A stretch of 64,000 nucleotides of DNA, taken from NCBI RefSeq assembly GCF_014641715.1, contig NZ_BMIG01000002.1, positions 1 to 64,000 on the forward strand, read 5' to 3'. Both the position numbers and the translations under genes were made by a program. The notes beneath the pieces are model-generated. The model saw nothing but the letters and a program-made list of their open reading frames with translations. It ran no database searches and had not been told where the DNA came from. Shown piece after piece: positions 27,527-36,675 of this stretch. Numbering within the stretch: position 1 is the first letter of the stretch; the number at the start of each line of letters is the position of its first letter. This DNA is from Polaromonas eurypsychrophila (lineage in GTDB: Bacteria > Pseudomonadota > Gammaproteobacteria > Burkholderiales > Burkholderiaceae_C).

Positions 27527-27958
27527 ATGACCACGCCTTTTATCCACCGCAATTTGCCCCGCTTGCTGCTGCAGGCGCGTGAATCCGTGATGGCGCATAC
27601 CCGGCCTCGGCTACGCGAACATGCGCTGAGCGACCAGCAGTGGCGTGTGCTGCGGGTGCTCGGCGAACACGGCGTGGTGGAAACCGGCAGGGTCGCGCGC
27701 GAAGCGTTCATCCTCGGCCCCAGCCTGACCGGGGTTTTGAGCCGCATGGAACGCGACGGCCTGATCCGCCGCGCGCGCGATCCGGCCGACCAGCGCCGCA
27801 GCGTGGTCGAGGCCACCGACAAGGGCACGCAACTGGTTAGCACCCTGTCGCAAACCATTGAAGCGCACTACGCCTGGATGGAGCAATCGCTGGGCAAACA
27901 AAATCTGTCGCAGCTTTACGAGCTGCTCGACAAGGTGATTGAACTGGAGCAGCCATGA
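27527..27958 (+). CDS. hpaR: Homoprotocatechuate operon repressor, MarR family
   Basis: A 143-residue winged-helix protein. The N-terminal half includes LSDQQWRVLRVLGEHG, and the wing is VLSRMERDGLIRRARDPADQRR, typical of MarR proteins (motif split at MERDGLIRR and ARDPADQRR). HpaR represses homoprotocatechuate catabolism until an aromatic inducer binds. It is the first gene of the hpa operon. Its stop overlaps the hpaG1 start as ATGA, and a palindrome lies just upstream. Confidence 0.9.
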   Translation: MTTPFIHRNLPRLLLQARESVMAHTRPRLREHALSDQQWRVLRVLGEHGVVETGRVAREAFILGPSLTGVLSRMERDGLIRRARDPADQRRSVVEATDKGTQLVSTLSQTIEAHYAWMEQSLGKQNLSQLYELLDKVIELEQP

Positions 27959-28578
27959 GCTGGATGCCTGAAGGAACGGTGTACGGGGTGTTGCTCAATT
28001 TCAAGAACGAAATGGATGCCCTCGCGCCGCAAATGAACCAGCCGCCGTACAAGGCGCCGCCGAAAGCCCCGGTGCTGTATGTCAAGACGGCCAACACCTG
28101 GAGCGCGCACGGCGCGGCGATCACCGTGCCGGCCCATGTGCCCGAAGTCGAGATCGGCGCCACCATCGCGATGGTGATCGGCGAAGCGGGCAAGGCGCAG
28201 GGTTATGTCCTGATGAACGACCTGTCGATCCCCCACGGCAGTTTTTTCCGTCCGCCAGTCAAGTTCAAAAACCTGGACGGCTTTCTCGGCATAGCCGAGC
28301 GCCTGTTATCGGCATCAGAAGCCAGCGATCCTTCAATATTCAAGCTGGAGGTACGCATCAACGGCGAGCTGAAGCAGAGCGCCGATTTTTCGCAGCTGGT
28401 GCGCCCCGCCGCGCAACTTCTGGTTGATGTTGGCGAGTTCATGACCTTGCGCGTCAGCGACGTGTTGATGCTCGGCTGTGACGCCGGTCGGCCACTGGCC
28501 AAAGTGGGCGATCGCATTGACATCACGGCGCCCGGTTTCGGCACGCTGAGCAACATACTCGTCGCGGAGGCCCCATGA
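27955..28578 (+). CDS. hpaG1: HpaG N-terminal subunit, fumarylacetoacetase-fold isomerase/decarboxylase
   Basis: A 207-residue protein corresponding to the N-terminal half of the bifunctional HpaG of enterobacteria. With hpaG2 it would decarboxylate 5-oxopent-3-ene-1,2,5-tricarboxylate and isomerise the product 2-hydroxyhepta-2,4-diene-1,7-dioate. The FAH-type core is visible in EVEIGATIAMVIG near residue 61 and GYVLMNDLSIP near residue 82. It is flanked by ATGA overlaps on both sides (hpaR and hpaG2), so the two halves are translationally coupled. Confidence 0.87.
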   Translation: MSWMPEGTVYGVLLNFKNEMDALAPQMNQPPYKAPPKAPVLYVKTANTWSAHGAAITVPAHVPEVEIGATIAMVIGEAGKAQGYVLMNDLSIPHGSFFRPPVKFKNLDGFLGIAERLLSASEASDPSIFKLEVRINGELKQSADFSQLVRPAAQLLVDVGEFMTLRVSDVLMLGCDAGRPLAKVGDRIDITAPGFGTLSNILVAEAP

Positions 28579-29321
28579 AACATGCACGGGTTGTTCACCT
28601 AGGCAACGTGCATTCAGCCACAGAACGCGACGGCCAACTCCTGCTGGACAACGGACAACTCGTCGCCGAAGACGCCGTAAGCTGGCTGCCGCCACTGGCG
28701 CCCACCCACCGTCCGCGCACCATCCTCGCGCTCGGGCTGAACTACGCCGATCACGCAAAGGAACTGGAATTCAAGGCCCCCGAAGAGCCGCTGGTTTTTG
28801 TGAAGGGTGAAAGCACGCTGATAGGGCATCGCAAGCTCACGCGTCGGCCGGCCGGGGTGCAGTTCATGCATTACGAGTGCGAACTCACCATCGTGATCGG
28901 CAAGACTGCAAAAAAGGTGAAATGCGACGACGCGCATGACTTCATCGCCGGCTACACCATCGCCAACGACTACGCGATCCGCGACTACCTGGAGAACTGG
29001 TACCGTCCGAACCTGTGTGTGAAAAATCGCGACACCTGCACGCCGCTGGGCCCATGGCTGGTCGATGCGGCAGATGTCGCCGACCCAATGGCGCTGGCGC
29101 TGCAGACCACCGTCAACGGAAAGGTCACGCAATCCGGCAACACGAAGGACATGATCTTTGACGTGAACTTCCTGATCGAATACTTCAGCAGCTTCATGAC
29201 CCTGCAACCCGGCGACCTGATCCTGACCGGCACGCCCGACGGCGTGGTCGACTGCAGGCCCGGTGATGTCATTGTGACGAGCATCGAACGTTTGGGTGGC
29301 CTCATCAACACCATTGAATGA
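28575..29321 (+). CDS. hpaG2: HpaG C-terminal subunit, fumarylacetoacetase-fold isomerase/decarboxylase
   Basis: A 248-residue fumarylacetoacetate hydrolase family protein, equivalent to the C-terminal half of enterobacterial HpaG. It carries the family core GLNYADHAKELEF, the metal-ligand region HYECELTIVIGK and the C-terminal LQPGDLILTGTPDGV. It starts inside the hpaG1 stop codon and ends one base before the hpaE start region, consistent with a single polycistronic message. Confidence 0.9.
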   Translation: MKHARVVHLGNVHSATERDGQLLLDNGQLVAEDAVSWLPPLAPTHRPRTILALGLNYADHAKELEFKAPEEPLVFVKGESTLIGHRKLTRRPAGVQFMHYECELTIVIGKTAKKVKCDDAHDFIAGYTIANDYAIRDYLENWYRPNLCVKNRDTCTPLGPWLVDAADVADPMALALQTTVNGKVTQSGNTKDMIFDVNFLIEYFSSFMTLQPGDLILTGTPDGVVDCRPGDVIVTSIERLGGLINTIE

Positions 29322-29322
29322 C

Positions 29323-30786
29323 ATGAAAAAGATCGATCACCTCATCAACGGCAAGTCCGTAGCCGGCAGCAGCTATTTCGACACCGTCAACCCGGCCACG
29401 CAGGAGGTGCTGGCCGAAGTGGCTTCCGGCGGCGAGGCGGAAGTCAACGCCGCTGTGGCAGCCGCAAAAGAAGCCTTCCCGAAGTGGGCAAGCATGCCGG
29501 CGCCGCAGCGCGCCAAAATCATCCGCAAGCTCGGCGACCTGATCGCCGCGCATGTGCCCGGGATCGCGCAAACCGAGACCAATGATTGCGGCCAGGTCAT
29601 TGCCCAGACCGGCAAACAACTGATCCCGCGCGCGGCTGACAACTTTTACTACTTTGCCGAGATGTGTACCCGGGTCAATGGCCACACCTACCCGACCGAG
29701 ACGCACCTGAACTACACGCTGTACCACCCGACCGGCGTATGCGCGCTGATCTCGCCGTGGAATGTGCCCTTCATGACGGCCACCTGGAAGGTTGCGCCCT
29801 GCCTGGCCTTTGGCAACACCGCGGTGCTCAAGATGAGCGAGCTCTCGCCGATGACGGCGGCGCGACTGGGCGAGCTGGCGCTGGAAGCCGGCATTCCGCC
29901 TGGCGTGCTCAACATCGTGCATGGCTACGGCAAGGAAACCGGCGAGCCGCTGTGCCGCCATCCGGACGTGCGCGCGATCTCGTTCACCGGCTCCACCGCC
30001 ACCGGCAACCGCATCGTGCAGGCCGCAGGCCTGAAAAAATTCAGCATGGAGCTGGGTGGCAAATCGCCCTTTGTGATCTTCGACGATGCGAACCTGGAAC
30101 GCGCGCTCGACGCTGCGATCTTCATGATTTTTTCAAACAACGGAGAGCGCTGCACCGCCGGTTCGCGCATTCTGGTTCAGCAATCGATTTATGCCGACTT
30201 CGCCGCAAAGTTCGTGGCGCGCGCCAAACGCATCCAGGTCGGCGACCCGCTGGACGAAGCCACCACCATCGGCCCCATGATTTCGCAGGCCCATCTGGCT
30301 AAAGTGCGCAGCTACATAGCACTGGGCCCGAAAGAAGGCGCAACACTGCTCTGTGGTGGCCTCGGTGCACCGGACTTGCCAGCGCGTGTGCAAAAAGGCA
30401 ACTACGTGCTGCCCACCGTATTTGCCGATGTGGACAACCGCATGCGTATCGCGCAGGAGGAAATCTTCGGCCCGGTCGCCTGCCTCATCCCTTTCAAGGA
30501 CGAGGCCGAGGCGATCCGCCTGGCTAACGACACGCAGTACGGTTTATCAAGTTATGTCTGGACCGAAAACATCGGGAAGGCGCACCGCGTCGCCGCCGCC
30601 GTCGAAGCCGGCATGTGTTTCGTCAACAGCCAGAATGTGCGCGACCTGCGCCAGCCGTTCGGCGGCACCAAGGCATCCGGCACCGGCCGCGAGGGCGGCA
30701 CCTGGAGTTATGAGGTGTTCTGCGAGCCGAAGAATGTGGCGGTCTCGTTGGGAAGCCACCACATCCCGCACTGGGGAAACGCATGA
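29323..30786 (+). CDS. hpaE: 5-carboxymethyl-2-hydroxymuconate semialdehyde dehydrogenase
   Basis: A 487-residue NAD-dependent aldehyde dehydrogenase. It oxidises the ring-cleavage product of homoprotocatechuate to the dicarboxylic acid. The catalytic Cys lies in NNGERCTAGSR, the general-base Glu in MELGGKSP and the cofactor region in SFTGSTATGN. I chose the ATG at 29323 (MKKIDHLING) because it follows the hpaG2 stop by one base; an open frame extends back to 29296 within hpaG2. The REP-like repeat at 30797-30887 separates it from hpaD. Confidence 0.92.
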   Translation: MKKIDHLINGKSVAGSSYFDTVNPATQEVLAEVASGGEAEVNAAVAAAKEAFPKWASMPAPQRAKIIRKLGDLIAAHVPGIAQTETNDCGQVIAQTGKQLIPRAADNFYYFAEMCTRVNGHTYPTETHLNYTLYHPTGVCALISPWNVPFMTATWKVAPCLAFGNTAVLKMSELSPMTAARLGELALEAGIPPGVLNIVHGYGKETGEPLCRHPDVRAISFTGSTATGNRIVQAAGLKKFSMELGGKSPFVIFDDANLERALDAAIFMIFSNNGERCTAGSRILVQQSIYADFAAKFVARAKRIQVGDPLDEATTIGPMISQAHLAKVRSYIALGPKEGATLLCGGLGAPDLPARVQKGNYVLPTVFADVDNRMRIAQEEIFGPVACLIPFKDEAEAIRLANDTQYGLSSYVWTENIGKAHRVAAAVEAGMCFVNSQNVRDLRQPFGGTKASGTGREGGTWSYEVFCEPKNVAVSLGSHHIPHWGNA

Positions 30787-30796
30787 GTATCCTGGG

Positions 30797-30887
30797 TTGT
30801 CATCCCGGACTTGATCCGGGATCCACGCTCGCGAGAAGCTGCATCCCGGTTCACCACGATGGATTGCGGGTCAGGCCCGCAATGACA
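30797..30887. repeat. REP-like palindrome pair, copy 2, inside the hpa operon
   Basis: Two palindromes, CATCCCGGACTTGATCCGGG and GATTGCGGGTCAGGCCCGC, are arranged with outer TGTCAT and ATGACA ends, the mirror image of the copy at 17681-17754. They lie between the hpaE stop and the hpaD ribosome binding site. In RNA they would form two strong hairpins within the operon message. Confidence 0.75.
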
Positions 30888-30904
30888 AACCGGGAGACAT
30901 TCCG

Positions 30905-31777
30905 ATGGGAACCCTAGCACTCGCCGCCAAAATCACGCATGTTCCGTCCATGTATTTGTCGGAATTTCCGGGGCCCAACTTCGGCTGTCGCGACGCTGCC
31001 ATCAATGGTCACAAGGAGATCGACCGCCGCTGCCGCGCGCTCTGCGTGGACACCATCGTGGTGTTCGACGTGCACTGGCAGGTCAACAGCGAGTACCACA
31101 TCAACTGCGGGCCGCGCTTCGAGGGCAACTACACCAGCAACGAGTTGCCGCACTTCATCAAGAACATGCCCTATGCCTATCCGGGCAATCCCGAACTTGG
31201 CCACCTGATGGCCAACATGGCCAATGCCATGGGCGTGAAAAGCCGCGCGCATTCGGACACCACGCTGGAACTCGGCTACGGCACGCTGGTGCCTATGCGT
31301 TACATGAACAGCGACCAGCACTACAAGGTCATCAGCATCAGCGGCTGGTGCGACTGGCACGACCTGGCAGAGTCCGGCCGCTTCGGCCTGGCGGTGCGCA
31401 AGGCCATCGAGGAGGACTACGCCGGCACCGTTGCGGTGTTTGCCAGCGGCTCGCTGTCGCACCACTTTGCCGACAACGGCCGCGCGCCCGAGTTCATGCA
31501 CAAGGTCTACGATCCCTTCCTCGAGCAAGTGGACCAGCGCGTGGTCGAGCTGTGGAAAGCCGGCGAATGGAAAACCTTTGTCGGCATGCTGCCCATGTAC
31601 GCCGACAAATGCTGGGGCGAAGGCGACATGCACGACACCGCCATGCTGCTGGGCCTGCTGGGCTGGGACAGCTACAAGGCGCCGGCCGAAATCATCACAC
31701 CCTACTTCGGCAGTTCGGGCACCGGGCAGATCAATGCGATTTTCCCGGTCACCCCGCTGCCTGCCTCCGCCAATTAA
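30905..31777 (+). CDS. hpaD: 3,4-dihydroxyphenylacetate 2,3-dioxygenase
   Basis: A 290-residue class III (LigB-type) extradiol dioxygenase that cleaves the ring of homoprotocatechuate. It closely follows the E. coli protein: ALAAKITHVPSMYLSE at the N-terminus, FDVHWQVNSEYHINC near residue 53, TSNELPHFI, ASGSLSHHF near residue 180 and GEGDMHDTAMLLGLLGW near residue 240. Metal-binding His residues are in these conserved blocks. GGGAG precedes the ATG. The 128 bp before it hold the palindromic repeat rather than a recognisable promoter. Confidence 0.95.
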   Translation: MGTLALAAKITHVPSMYLSEFPGPNFGCRDAAINGHKEIDRRCRALCVDTIVVFDVHWQVNSEYHINCGPRFEGNYTSNELPHFIKNMPYAYPGNPELGHLMANMANAMGVKSRAHSDTTLELGYGTLVPMRYMNSDQHYKVISISGWCDWHDLAESGRFGLAVRKAIEEDYAGTVAVFASGSLSHHFADNGRAPEFMHKVYDPFLEQVDQRVVELWKAGEWKTFVGMLPMYADKCWGEGDMHDTAMLLGLLGWDSYKAPAEIITPYFGSSGTGQINAIFPVTPLPASAN

Positions 31778-31799
31778 CTGGACTCTGAACAAGTTTCAC

Positions 31800-32207
31800 A
31801 TGCCCCACCTCGTCATTCTCTACACCCCCAACCTGGAAGCGGAAGCCGACATGACGGCGCTGTGTCGCAAGCTGGCCGACATCATGCTGGAGACCCTCGA
31901 CGAGGCGGGCAAACAGGTCTTCCCCACCGGCGGTACACGGGTGCTGGCCTACCCGGCGGCCCATTACGCCGTGGCCGACGGAAAGGGGGACTACGGCTTC
32001 ATCTACCTCAATGTGCGGATGGCTGCCGGCCGCTCGGATGCTACAAAAAAAAGAGCAGGAGACGCGCTTCTGGCAGGGGCTAGAGACCATTTCGGCACAC
32101 TTTTTGAGCGACAGGCCGTCGGTATGACCCTGCAGATCGACGAAAGCCCAGGCCAGGTCTACGACGGCAAACACAGCAGCCTGCATCCGCTTTTCAACAA
32201 GATCTGA
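31800..32207 (+). CDS. hpaF: 5-carboxymethyl-2-hydroxymuconate delta-isomerase
   Basis: A 135-residue tautomerase-superfamily protein that starts with the catalytic Pro (MPHLVILYTP). It isomerises 5-carboxymethyl-2-hydroxymuconate in the homoprotocatechuate pathway. The motif MAAGRSDATKKRAGDALL aligns without gaps to the corresponding region of E. coli HpaF as I recall it. The DNA coding for this motif (32041-32095) resembles the mini-repeat described elsewhere in the window. The start at 31800 follows hpaD by 22 bp. Confidence 0.88.
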   Translation: MPHLVILYTPNLEAEADMTALCRKLADIMLETLDEAGKQVFPTGGTRVLAYPAAHYAVADGKGDYGFIYLNVRMAAGRSDATKKRAGDALLAGARDHFGTLFERQAVGMTLQIDESPGQVYDGKHSSLHPLFNKI

Positions 32208-32213
32208 CTTCCT

Positions 32214-33014
32214 ATGTTCAGCAAAGAACTGATTGAGCAGCTTGCCGCCGAACTGGATCGGGCCGAGAAGGCCCGCGTGCAAATCGAGCACTTCAGCAAA
32301 CGCTTCCCCGACATGACGGTGGCCGACGGCTATGCGGTCTCCCGCGCATGGGTGCAGATGAAAATCGCTGGAGGACGTATTGCGCGTGGCCACAAGATCG
32401 GCCTGACCTCGCGCGCCATGCAGATCTCCAGCCAGATCGACGAGCCCGACTACGGCACATTGCTGGACGACATGTTTTTTGAGCCGGGTGAGCTTCCGTC
32501 TGCGCGTTTTATCGCGCCGCGTGTCGAAGTCGAGCTGGCCTTCATCCTGAAGAAGAAACTGGAAGGCACACACATCACCATCGACGAGGTTCTGGACGCT
32601 ACCGACTACGTGCAGCCCGCCATCGAGATCATCGACGCGCGCATCGAGCAGTTTGATCGCCACAGCAAGGCCATGCGCAAGGTGCAGGACACCATCAGCG
32701 ACAACGCGGCCAATGCCGGCATCGTGCTCGGCGGGCGCAGGGTCTCGCCGCGCGAGGTGGACCTGCCCTGGATCGGCGCCATCCTGCGGCAGAACGGCGT
32801 GGTCGAGGAGACCGGCCTGGCCGCCGGCGTGCAGGGCCACCCGGCCATCGGCGTGGCCTGGCTGGCGATGAAACTCGCGCCCTGGGGCGAATGCCTGCAG
32901 GCCGGTGAGGTCGTGCTGGCCGGTTCCTTCACCCGGCCGGTTGTTGCCAAATCCGGCAATGTGTTCGACGCCGACTACGGCCCGCTCGGTCGTTTTGAGT
33001 TTTCTTTTTCCTGA
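32214..33014 (+). CDS. hpaH: 2-oxo-hept-3-ene-1,7-dioate hydratase
   Basis: A 266-residue hydratase of the MhpD/HpaH branch of the fumarylacetoacetase superfamily. It hydrates the 2-oxohept-3-ene-1,7-dioate product of HpaG. Conserved regions are [27 protein letters not shown] and [13 protein letters not shown] near residue 101. Spacing to hpaF is 6 bp, and the hpaI aldolase follows after 19 bp. Confidence 0.93.
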   Translation: MFSKELIEQLAAELDRAEKARVQIEHFSKRFPDMTVADGYAVSRAWVQMKIAGGRIARGHKIGLTSRAMQISSQIDEPDYGTLLDDMFFEPGELPSARFIAPRVEVELAFILKKKLEGTHITIDEVLDATDYVQPAIEIIDARIEQFDRHSKAMRKVQDTISDNAANAGIVLGGRRVSPREVDLPWIGAILRQNGVVEETGLAAGVQGHPAIGVAWLAMKLAPWGECLQAGEVVLAGSFTRPVVAKSGNVFDADYGPLGRFEFSFS

Positions 33015-33033
33015 GCACAACCAAGCACAAATC

Positions 33034-33864
33034 ATGCAAACAACCGCCAACACCTTCAAGCAGGCGATCGCCGCCGGACAGACGCAGATCGGCCTGTGGG
33101 TCAGCCTGGCCGATGCCTACAGCACCGAGATCTGCGCTGGCGCCGGTTTCGACTGGCTGCTGATCGACGGCGAACATGCGCCCAACGATGTGCGCAGCAT
33201 CCTGGCGCAACTGCAGGTGGTGGCGGCCTACCCCTCGCACCCGATTGCGCGCGTGCCCATGGGCCACGGCCATATCGGCGAAGCGCTGATCAAACAGTAC
33301 CTGGACATCGGCGTGCAGACACTGCTGGTACCCATGGTCGATACCGCCGGGCAGGCCGCCGCGCTGGTGCGCGCCACGCGTTACCCGCAATACGATGCGC
33401 AGGGCACGGACATCGGCGGCATACGCGGCATGGCCGGCGCGCGCGCCTCGCGCTGGGGCCGCATTCCCGGCTACGCGCATGAGGCCAATGCACAGGTCTG
33501 CCTGCTGGTGCAGGCCGAAACGCAAACCGCGCTGGACAACCTCGACGCGATTGCTGCTGTGGACGGTATAGATGGCGTCTTTATCGGCCCGGCCGACCTG
33601 TCGGCCTCGCTGGGTCATGTCGGCAACCCTGGCCATCCGAAGGTACAGGCGGCCATCGAGTCGGCGATCGCACGCATCATCCGGTCCGGCAAGGCGGCCG
33701 GCATCCTGACCACCGACGAAAAACTGGCACGCCACTACATCGCCCTCGGTTGCACTTTTGTCGCTGTTGGCCTGGACACCAATCTGCTGGTGCGCCATAC
33801 CAGCGCGCTGGCCGCCAGCTTCAAAACCAGTATCAGCGTCGCGCCGGTCGGCAAGACCTACTGA
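33034..33864 (+). CDS. hpaI: 4-hydroxy-2-oxoheptanedioate aldolase
   Basis: A 276-residue class II metal-dependent aldolase of the HpcH/HpaI family that yields pyruvate and succinate semialdehyde. Diagnostic blocks are [41 protein letters not shown] and [18 protein letters not shown] [15 protein letters not shown]. The ATG at 33034 starts [10 protein letters not shown] and is preferred to upstream frames that overlap hpaH. It completes the lower homoprotocatechuate pathway in this operon. Confidence 0.94.
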   Translation: MQTTANTFKQAIAAGQTQIGLWVSLADAYSTEICAGAGFDWLLIDGEHAPNDVRSILAQLQVVAAYPSHPIARVPMGHGHIGEALIKQYLDIGVQTLLVPMVDTAGQAAALVRATRYPQYDAQGTDIGGIRGMAGARASRWGRIPGYAHEANAQVCLLVQAETQTALDNLDAIAAVDGIDGVFIGPADLSASLGHVGNPGHPKVQAAIESAIARIIRSGKAAGILTTDEKLARHYIALGCTFVAVGLDTNLLVRHTSALAASFKTSISVAPVGKTY

Positions 33865-33890
33865 CACACCCTTCATCCGGAGCCCGAACC

Positions 33891-34667
33891 ATGAACGCCG
33901 TCCTGAACCCGCCACCCGCCACCATGCATCCCGAGGAGTGGACCGCCCGCCTGCAACTGGCCGCCTGTTACCGCGTCTTCGCCATGCTGGGCTGGACCGA
34001 GATGATTTACAACCACATCACGGTGCGCCTGCCGGACAGCGTAACCGGTGGCGACAAACAGTTCCTGATCAACCCCTTCGGCCTGCACTACTCCGAAGTC
34101 ACGGCAAGCAAGCTACTCAAGATCGACCTGCAGGGCAAAAAGCTCGACAACAACCCCTGGCCGGTCAATCCGGCTGGCTTCACGGTACATGCGGCTCTCC
34201 ACGATGGCCTGCCCGACGCACATTGCGTGATGCACACCCACACCACCGCCGGCGTGGCCGTGGCCTGCACTGAGGGCGGCTTGGCGCAGAACAATTTTTA
34301 CTCGGCGCAGCTTCACGATCTGGTGGCCTATCACGACTTCGAGGGCATCACCATCCATGCCGACGAGGCGCCGCGCCTGCTCAAAAACATCGGCAACAAG
34401 CCGGTGGTGATCCTGCGCAACCACGGTCTGCTGGCCTGGGCATCAACCTTGCCGCTGTGTTTTGTGCGGCTGTGGACCTTGCAGCGCGCCTGCGACATCC
34501 AGCTCGCGCAGGCGGCGATGGGGCCAGCGATTGCCGTGCCCGAAGCCGTGGCAAAAAAGACCACCCACGATTCCTTTCAGTTCGACGCGCAGTTCGGCGC
34601 CGGACAGGACGTCTTCGATGCGCTGGTGCGGCAGGTCGACCGGATCGATGACAGCTATAAAAACTAG
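33891..34667 (+). CDS. Class II aldolase/adducin-family protein
   Basis: A 258-residue zinc-dependent class II aldolase. Zinc ligands are suggested by HTHTTAGVAV near residue 113 and the later His of RNHGLLAW near residue 178. The substrate is not evident; family members include fuculose- and ribulose-phosphate aldolases and decarboxylases. It lies 26 bp after hpaI and appears to be co-transcribed. Its last codons and TAG stop come from a stretch (34652-34673) resembling the mini-repeat core AGCTATAAAAA. Confidence 0.82.
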   Translation: MNAVLNPPPATMHPEEWTARLQLAACYRVFAMLGWTEMIYNHITVRLPDSVTGGDKQFLINPFGLHYSEVTASKLLKIDLQGKKLDNNPWPVNPAGFTVHAALHDGLPDAHCVMHTHTTAGVAVACTEGGLAQNNFYSAQLHDLVAYHDFEGITIHADEAPRLLKNIGNKPVVILRNHGLLAWASTLPLCFVRLWTLQRACDIQLAQAAMGPAIAVPEAVAKKTTHDSFQFDAQFGAGQDVFDALVRQVDRIDDSYKN

Positions 34668-34705
34668 AGCGAACAATGCCCGCAGGGGATGGGCCGGAGG
34701 CCAAT

Positions 34706-35686
34706 TTGATCAATAAAGTATGCATTTACGGCGCCGGCGCAATCGGCGGCTGGATGGGCGTGAAGCTGGCGCAAGCCGGCTGCGCGCTCAGCCTGGTGGC
34801 GCGCGGTGGGACCCTGGCGGCGCTGCAGCAACACGACTTGCGGCTGCAGACGGGTGATGTGATCGCCTCGGTCAAGGTCAAGGCCAGTGCCGACCCGGCG
34901 GCACTCGGCGTGCAGGACCTCGTCATCATTGCGGTAAAGGCACCGGCGCTGGCCGAGGTCGCCAACGCCATCGCGCCGCTGATCGGACCCGACACCATCG
35001 TATTGACCGCCATGAACGGCGTGCCCTGGTGGTTTTTTGAAGGCTTCGGGGCGCAGTACGCCGGCACGCGGCTCAAAGCCGTGGACCCGGACGGCGCAAT
35101 TGCCGCCGCCATTCCTTCGCGCCACATCATCGGTTGCGTGGTGCACGCGAGCTGCTCGCTCAACAGCCCGGCTTTTGTGAAGAATCACTTCGGCAACAAG
35201 CTCATCATTGGCGAACCCTCGGGCGAAAAAAGCGCGCGCGTGTTAGCGCTGGCGGCGCTGCTGGAGCATTCCGGCCACGAGGTCGCGGTGTCGGAGCAAA
35301 TCCAGAAGGACAGCTGGTACAAACTCTGGGGCAACATGACGGTCAACCCGATCAGTGCCTTTACCGGCGCCACCACCGACCTGATCCTGGGCGATCCGCT
35401 GGTGCGCGATTTCATTTCGAAAGTGATGCTCGAAGCGAAAGAAATAGGCGCACGCATCGGCATACCAATAGACCAGCAACCGGAAGACCGGCATGCGGTC
35501 ACACTCAAGCTCGGCGCTTTCAAGACCTCCATGCTGCAGGATGTGGAATCCGGCAAGGAGGTCGAACTTGACGCCCTGGTCACGGTGGTCAAGGAGCTGG
35601 GGGAACTGACCCAGGTGCCGACACCTTTCACCGACGCCTTGCTGGGACTTTCACGTCTCCATGCCCGCGTCCGCGGTTTGTACTGA
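34706..35686 (+). CDS. 2-dehydropantoate 2-reductase family protein
   Basis: A 326-residue ApbA/PanE-like oxidoreductase. It has an N-terminal Rossmann motif GAGAIGGWMG, a conserved KAPAL segment near residue 80 and a C-terminal helical domain with the catalytic-type Lys in DSWYKLWGNMTVNP. I prefer the TTG start at 34706, with GGAGG 5 bp before it; the ATG at 34676 adds ten residues and has no ribosome binding site. In the hpa context it may reduce a 2-oxo acid other than ketopantoate, but that is not shown by sequence. Confidence 0.8.
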   Translation: MINKVCIYGAGAIGGWMGVKLAQAGCALSLVARGGTLAALQQHDLRLQTGDVIASVKVKASADPAALGVQDLVIIAVKAPALAEVANAIAPLIGPDTIVLTAMNGVPWWFFEGFGAQYAGTRLKAVDPDGAIAAAIPSRHIIGCVVHASCSLNSPAFVKNHFGNKLIIGEPSGEKSARVLALAALLEHSGHEVAVSEQIQKDSWYKLWGNMTVNPISAFTGATTDLILGDPLVRDFISKVMLEAKEIGARIGIPIDQQPEDRHAVTLKLGAFKTSMLQDVESGKEVELDALVTVVKELGELTQVPTPFTDALLGLSRLHARVRGLY

Positions 35687-36588
35687 TGGCCAACACCAAA
35701 GCCATCAGCGGCACCGCCTTTGCCACCTTGCTGCTGATCGCGCTGATGATGGGCGCCAACCATGTGGCCGCGCGCATCGCCTTCAACAATGGCGTGGATG
35801 TGGCAACCGCGGTGGTGTTCCGCAGCGGCGTCACCACGCTGGTCATCGTGGCGCTGCTGGCGGTGGCACGCGTGCGTGTCAGCTTCAGCGCGCGCCACAA
35901 ACGCATGTTGCCGCTGATTGGGCTGCTGATCGGCATCCAGAGCCTGTGTCTTTACTCGGCCGTGGCGCGCCTGCCGGTGGCCTTGGCCCTGCTGGCCTTC
36001 AACACTTACCCGATCTGGACCGCGCTGTGGGCCGCAGTGGTGTACCGCCAGAAGCCGGAACGCGCCATGCTGATCGCGATGCCGGTAATTCTGGTCGGGC
36101 TGGCGCTGGCGCTGGACGTGTTCGGCGCCGCCTCGGGCCTGGGCGCTTCCGGGCAATGGGCACGCATAGGCGCGGGCGCGGCGTTTGCCCTGGCAGCGGC
36201 CGGCACCTTCGGTCTGGCACTGGTCGTCACCCAGCAGGAAACCGCCGACGTGGACGGCCGCGTGCGCACCGCCACCACCATGACGGTGGCCGGCCTGATC
36301 GCTCTGGCGATGGTGGGTGCTCAGGGCGGTTTTCACTTGCCGCAGGCAGTGGCCGGCTGGGCCGGCCTGGCGGCGCTGACTTTTCTCTACGGCACGGCCT
36401 TCACCATCATGTTCACCGTGCTGCCGAAACTCGGCGTGGTCGGCAACTCGGCCATCATGAATGTGGAGCCGGTGTTTGCGCTGGTGTTGGCCTGGCTGAT
36501 CCTGGGCCAGGAGATTGCGCCGGTGCAGGTGGCCGGCGCGTTGCTGGTGGTGGGCGCGGTGATGGTACTGGGGCTGAGGAAGCGCTGA
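35686..36588 (+). CDS. EamA/DMT-family transporter
   Basis: A 300-residue integral membrane protein with ten predicted helices in two EamA repeats (the first begins near AFATLLLIALMMGANHVAA, the second near GAGAAFALAAAG). The start codon overlaps the reductase stop as TGATG. DMT transporters export metabolites, so this one could relieve build-up of an aromatic-acid intermediate. The palindrome at 36676-36707 probably ends the operon. Confidence 0.85.
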   Translation: MANTKAISGTAFATLLLIALMMGANHVAARIAFNNGVDVATAVVFRSGVTTLVIVALLAVARVRVSFSARHKRMLPLIGLLIGIQSLCLYSAVARLPVALALLAFNTYPIWTALWAAVVYRQKPERAMLIAMPVILVGLALALDVFGAASGLGASGQWARIGAGAAFALAAAGTFGLALVVTQQETADVDGRVRTATTMTVAGLIALAMVGAQGGFHLPQAVAGWAGLAALTFLYGTAFTIMFTVLPKLGVVGNSAIMNVEPVFALVLAWLILGQEIAPVQVAGALLVVGAVMVLGLRKR

Positions 36589-36675
36589 AACTCCCAGCGC
36601 GCCGTAGCGGGGCCAGCTCCAGCACCCGGGTATGCAGAAGACAGCAAGGCCTGACTCCCCACTCCCAACCCCCCG

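Noticed and set aside
27955..29321. hpaG1/hpaG2 as a frameshifted single hpaG gene
   Set aside because: The halves overlap by ATGA with a proper start for the second, and split hpaG genes are known; no sign of decay is seen.
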